Shown piece by piece: positions 15,340-15,419 of a stretch of 15,419 nt of DNA. A program made the position numbers and the translations under genes. The stretch is from contig CAVDWX010000006.1 in assembly GCA_963612735.1 (NCBI GenBank), positions 1 through 15,419 of the forward strand. Direction: 5' to 3'. The notes beneath the pieces are model-generated. The model saw only the letters and a program-made list of their open reading frames with translations. It did no database searches and had not been told where the DNA came from. Position 1 is the first letter of the stretch. Each line of letters opens with the position of its first letter. This DNA is from CAVDWX01 sp963612735. Its GTDB lineage: Bacteria > Bacillota_I > Bacilli_A > RFN20 > CAG-826.

Positions 15340-15419
15340 AAAAGACGAATTAAACGACATGATATATAAGATCGATTTATCAAATATCTGATTAGGGGAT
15401 ATCGCCACTATACGCCTAT

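Noticed and set aside
1..15419. Use of a Mollicutes-type code with TGA as Trp
   Set aside because: Tryptophan is encoded by TGG in the genes checked, and long frames stay open without needing TGA as sense. No gene here ends in TGA, but the number of stops is too small to conclude anything.
15340..15419. Terminator or attachment site after the ATPase pseudogene
   Set aside because: The T7/A6 run at about 15331-15343 can fold only as an A/U hairpin without a GC-containing stem, and no repeat or integrase target was recognisable in the remaining bases.

Overview
The window is AT-rich throughout. Its reading frames are consistent with the standard bacterial code: Trp is read from TGG, no in-frame TGA interrupts the long genes, and the genes mostly have AGGAGG-type ribosome binding sites. 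A lipobox lipoprotein, SipW-type secretion signals and compositional bias point to a low-GC Gram-positive lineage (Bacillota or Mycoplasmatota, perhaps an uncultured host-associated one). I cannot assign a genus.

Region 1 (about 1-13026, minus strand) is a single very compact gene train of at least eleven genes. Most junctions overlap or are separated by a few bases. In transcription order it holds: two secreted TasA/camelysin-like proteins with SipW-cognate signal sequences (13026-12271 and 12234-11386); an ER-type (Ser/His) signal peptidase I of the SipW class (11373-10354); a four-helix membrane protein fused to a McrB-like AAA+ ATPase (10370-8541); a DUF2357-like protein ending in a zinc ribbon (8536-7250); an ABC exporter ATPase and permease (7263-6502, 6502-4904); an 852-residue anchored surface protein with an Ig-like domain and a probable beta-helix (4904-2346); a lipoprotein with collagen-like repeats and an InlB-type repeat (2343-1339); a third SipW-type secreted protein (1335-712); and a further surface protein that runs off the left edge (719-1). 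The likely theme is production, processing and assembly of a cell-surface fibre or matrix. An McrB/DUF2357 pair, normally met in restriction or defence systems, is embedded in this secretion machinery, and that is the most unusual aspect of the window.

Region 2 (13027-13548) is a non-coding leader. It contains a candidate promoter with a run of seven G (minus strand) between its -35 and -10 elements, a leader hairpin, and two TTAC-N3-GTAA palindromes. There is also a weak case for a 23-codon ORF behind a strong ribosome binding site.

Region 3 (13484-15339) looks like decaying accessory DNA. It has a small membrane protein whose tail appears frameshifted in an A7 run, a truncated C-terminal remnant just upstream of it, and, on the plus strand, an AAA_14/DUF4143 ATPase broken into three pieces by two single-base losses in T runs. 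The last 80 bases (15340-15419) show nothing I can identify. I see no tRNA, rRNA, CRISPR array or insertion sequence in the window.
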